Assembly (NCBI GenBank): GCA_937996595.1
Contig: CALKVC010000112.1
Location: 1 to 39,903, forward strand
Reading direction: 5' to 3'
DNA length: 39,903 nt
Origin: an uncultured Chitinophagaceae bacterium
Lineage (GTDB): Bacteria; Bacteroidota; Bacteroidia; Chitinophagales; Chitinophagaceae
A model generated the notes under the pieces. The model saw only the letters and a list, made by a program, of their open reading frames with translations. It was not told the DNA's origin and did no database searches. Within the stretch, counting starts at the first letter, position 1. Every line of letters begins with the position of its first letter. Position numbers and translations under genes: made by a program. This document shows positions 39,866 through 39,903 of the stretch, piece by piece.

Positions 39866-39903
39866 GGGGTTTGGGGTTTGGGGTTTGGGGTTTGGGGTTT
39901 GGG
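39866..39903. repeat. GGGGTTT heptanucleotide tandem repeat at contig end
   Basis: Five exact GGGGTTT units plus GGG run to the last base, after about 85 bp of very A/T-rich sequence. Four or more G4 runs with 3-nt loops can fold into an intramolecular G-quadruplex. The assembly probably stopped because the true array is longer than the reads. It lies about 205 bp upstream of the SprB-repeat gene start. Confidence 0.9.

Noticed and set aside
39866..39903. Telomere of a eukaryotic or linear replicon
   Set aside because: Only about five units are present, and the adjacent 3 kb encodes an ordinary Bacteroidota T9SS protein. An assembly break in a tandem repeat is simpler.

Overview
The window looks like one complete short-read contig from a Bacteroidota bacterium, most likely family Chitinophagaceae. 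The reasons are T9SS (Por) type A sorting domains on giant secreted proteins, SprB-like, SBBP, NHL and RCC1 repeat proteins, Bacteroidota-type promoters (TTG about 20 bp before TAnnTTTG), 7TMR-DISM and TPR histidine kinases, moderate GC, and typical intergenic repeats. The first 18 bases are Illumina adapter and the last 38 bases are a GGGGTTT tandem repeat, so both ends are probably assembly ends. The taxonomy is inferred from protein style, not from a marker gene.

Layout. 1-2104 (-): 3'-truncated secreted endonuclease I with a lamin-tail domain. 2284-11502 (-): ~3,070-aa secreted protein with five beta-propellers (three RCC1, two NHL) and a dockerin-like C-terminus. 11649-19772 (-): 2,707-aa T9SS cargo with a seven-blade SBBP propeller, three beta-helix units and a sorting domain. 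20007-20600 (-): NTF2-like lipoprotein. 20867-27120 (-): a signalling cluster of one NarL/LuxR-type response regulator and three HisKA_3 histidine kinases. 27216-30185 (-): S9 peptidase. 30328-30921 (-): trmH. 30989-31627 (+): PH/SHOCT membrane protein. 31724-35409 (-): a dipeptide-epimerase-type enolase translationally coupled to a CBM20-GH77 4-alpha-glucanotransferase. 35530-35688 (+): 52-aa membrane micropeptide with its own promoter and terminator. 35823-36218 (+): DUF4625-like lipoprotein. 36234-36350 (-): 38-aa micro-lipoprotein. 36351-36773: repeat-rich spacer. 36774-39659 (-): 961-aa SprB-repeat T9SS cargo.

The most interesting signal is a 17-bp near-palindrome, consensus ATACCCCA-T-TGGGGTAT. 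It occurs at 19841, 21561 and 25781. Each copy lies 22-23 bp upstream of a TAnnTTTG-like -7 element, in front of the giant SBBP/beta-helix gene, the response-regulator gene, and the kinase pair respectively. This suggests an autoregulated system in which several kinases feed one NarL-type regulator that also activates a giant cell-surface protein. A second notable signal is the architecture of the 2284-11502 protein, where each propeller appears to be inserted inside an Ig/PKD-like host domain.

All domain calls were made by eye from the translated sequence. No database search was run.
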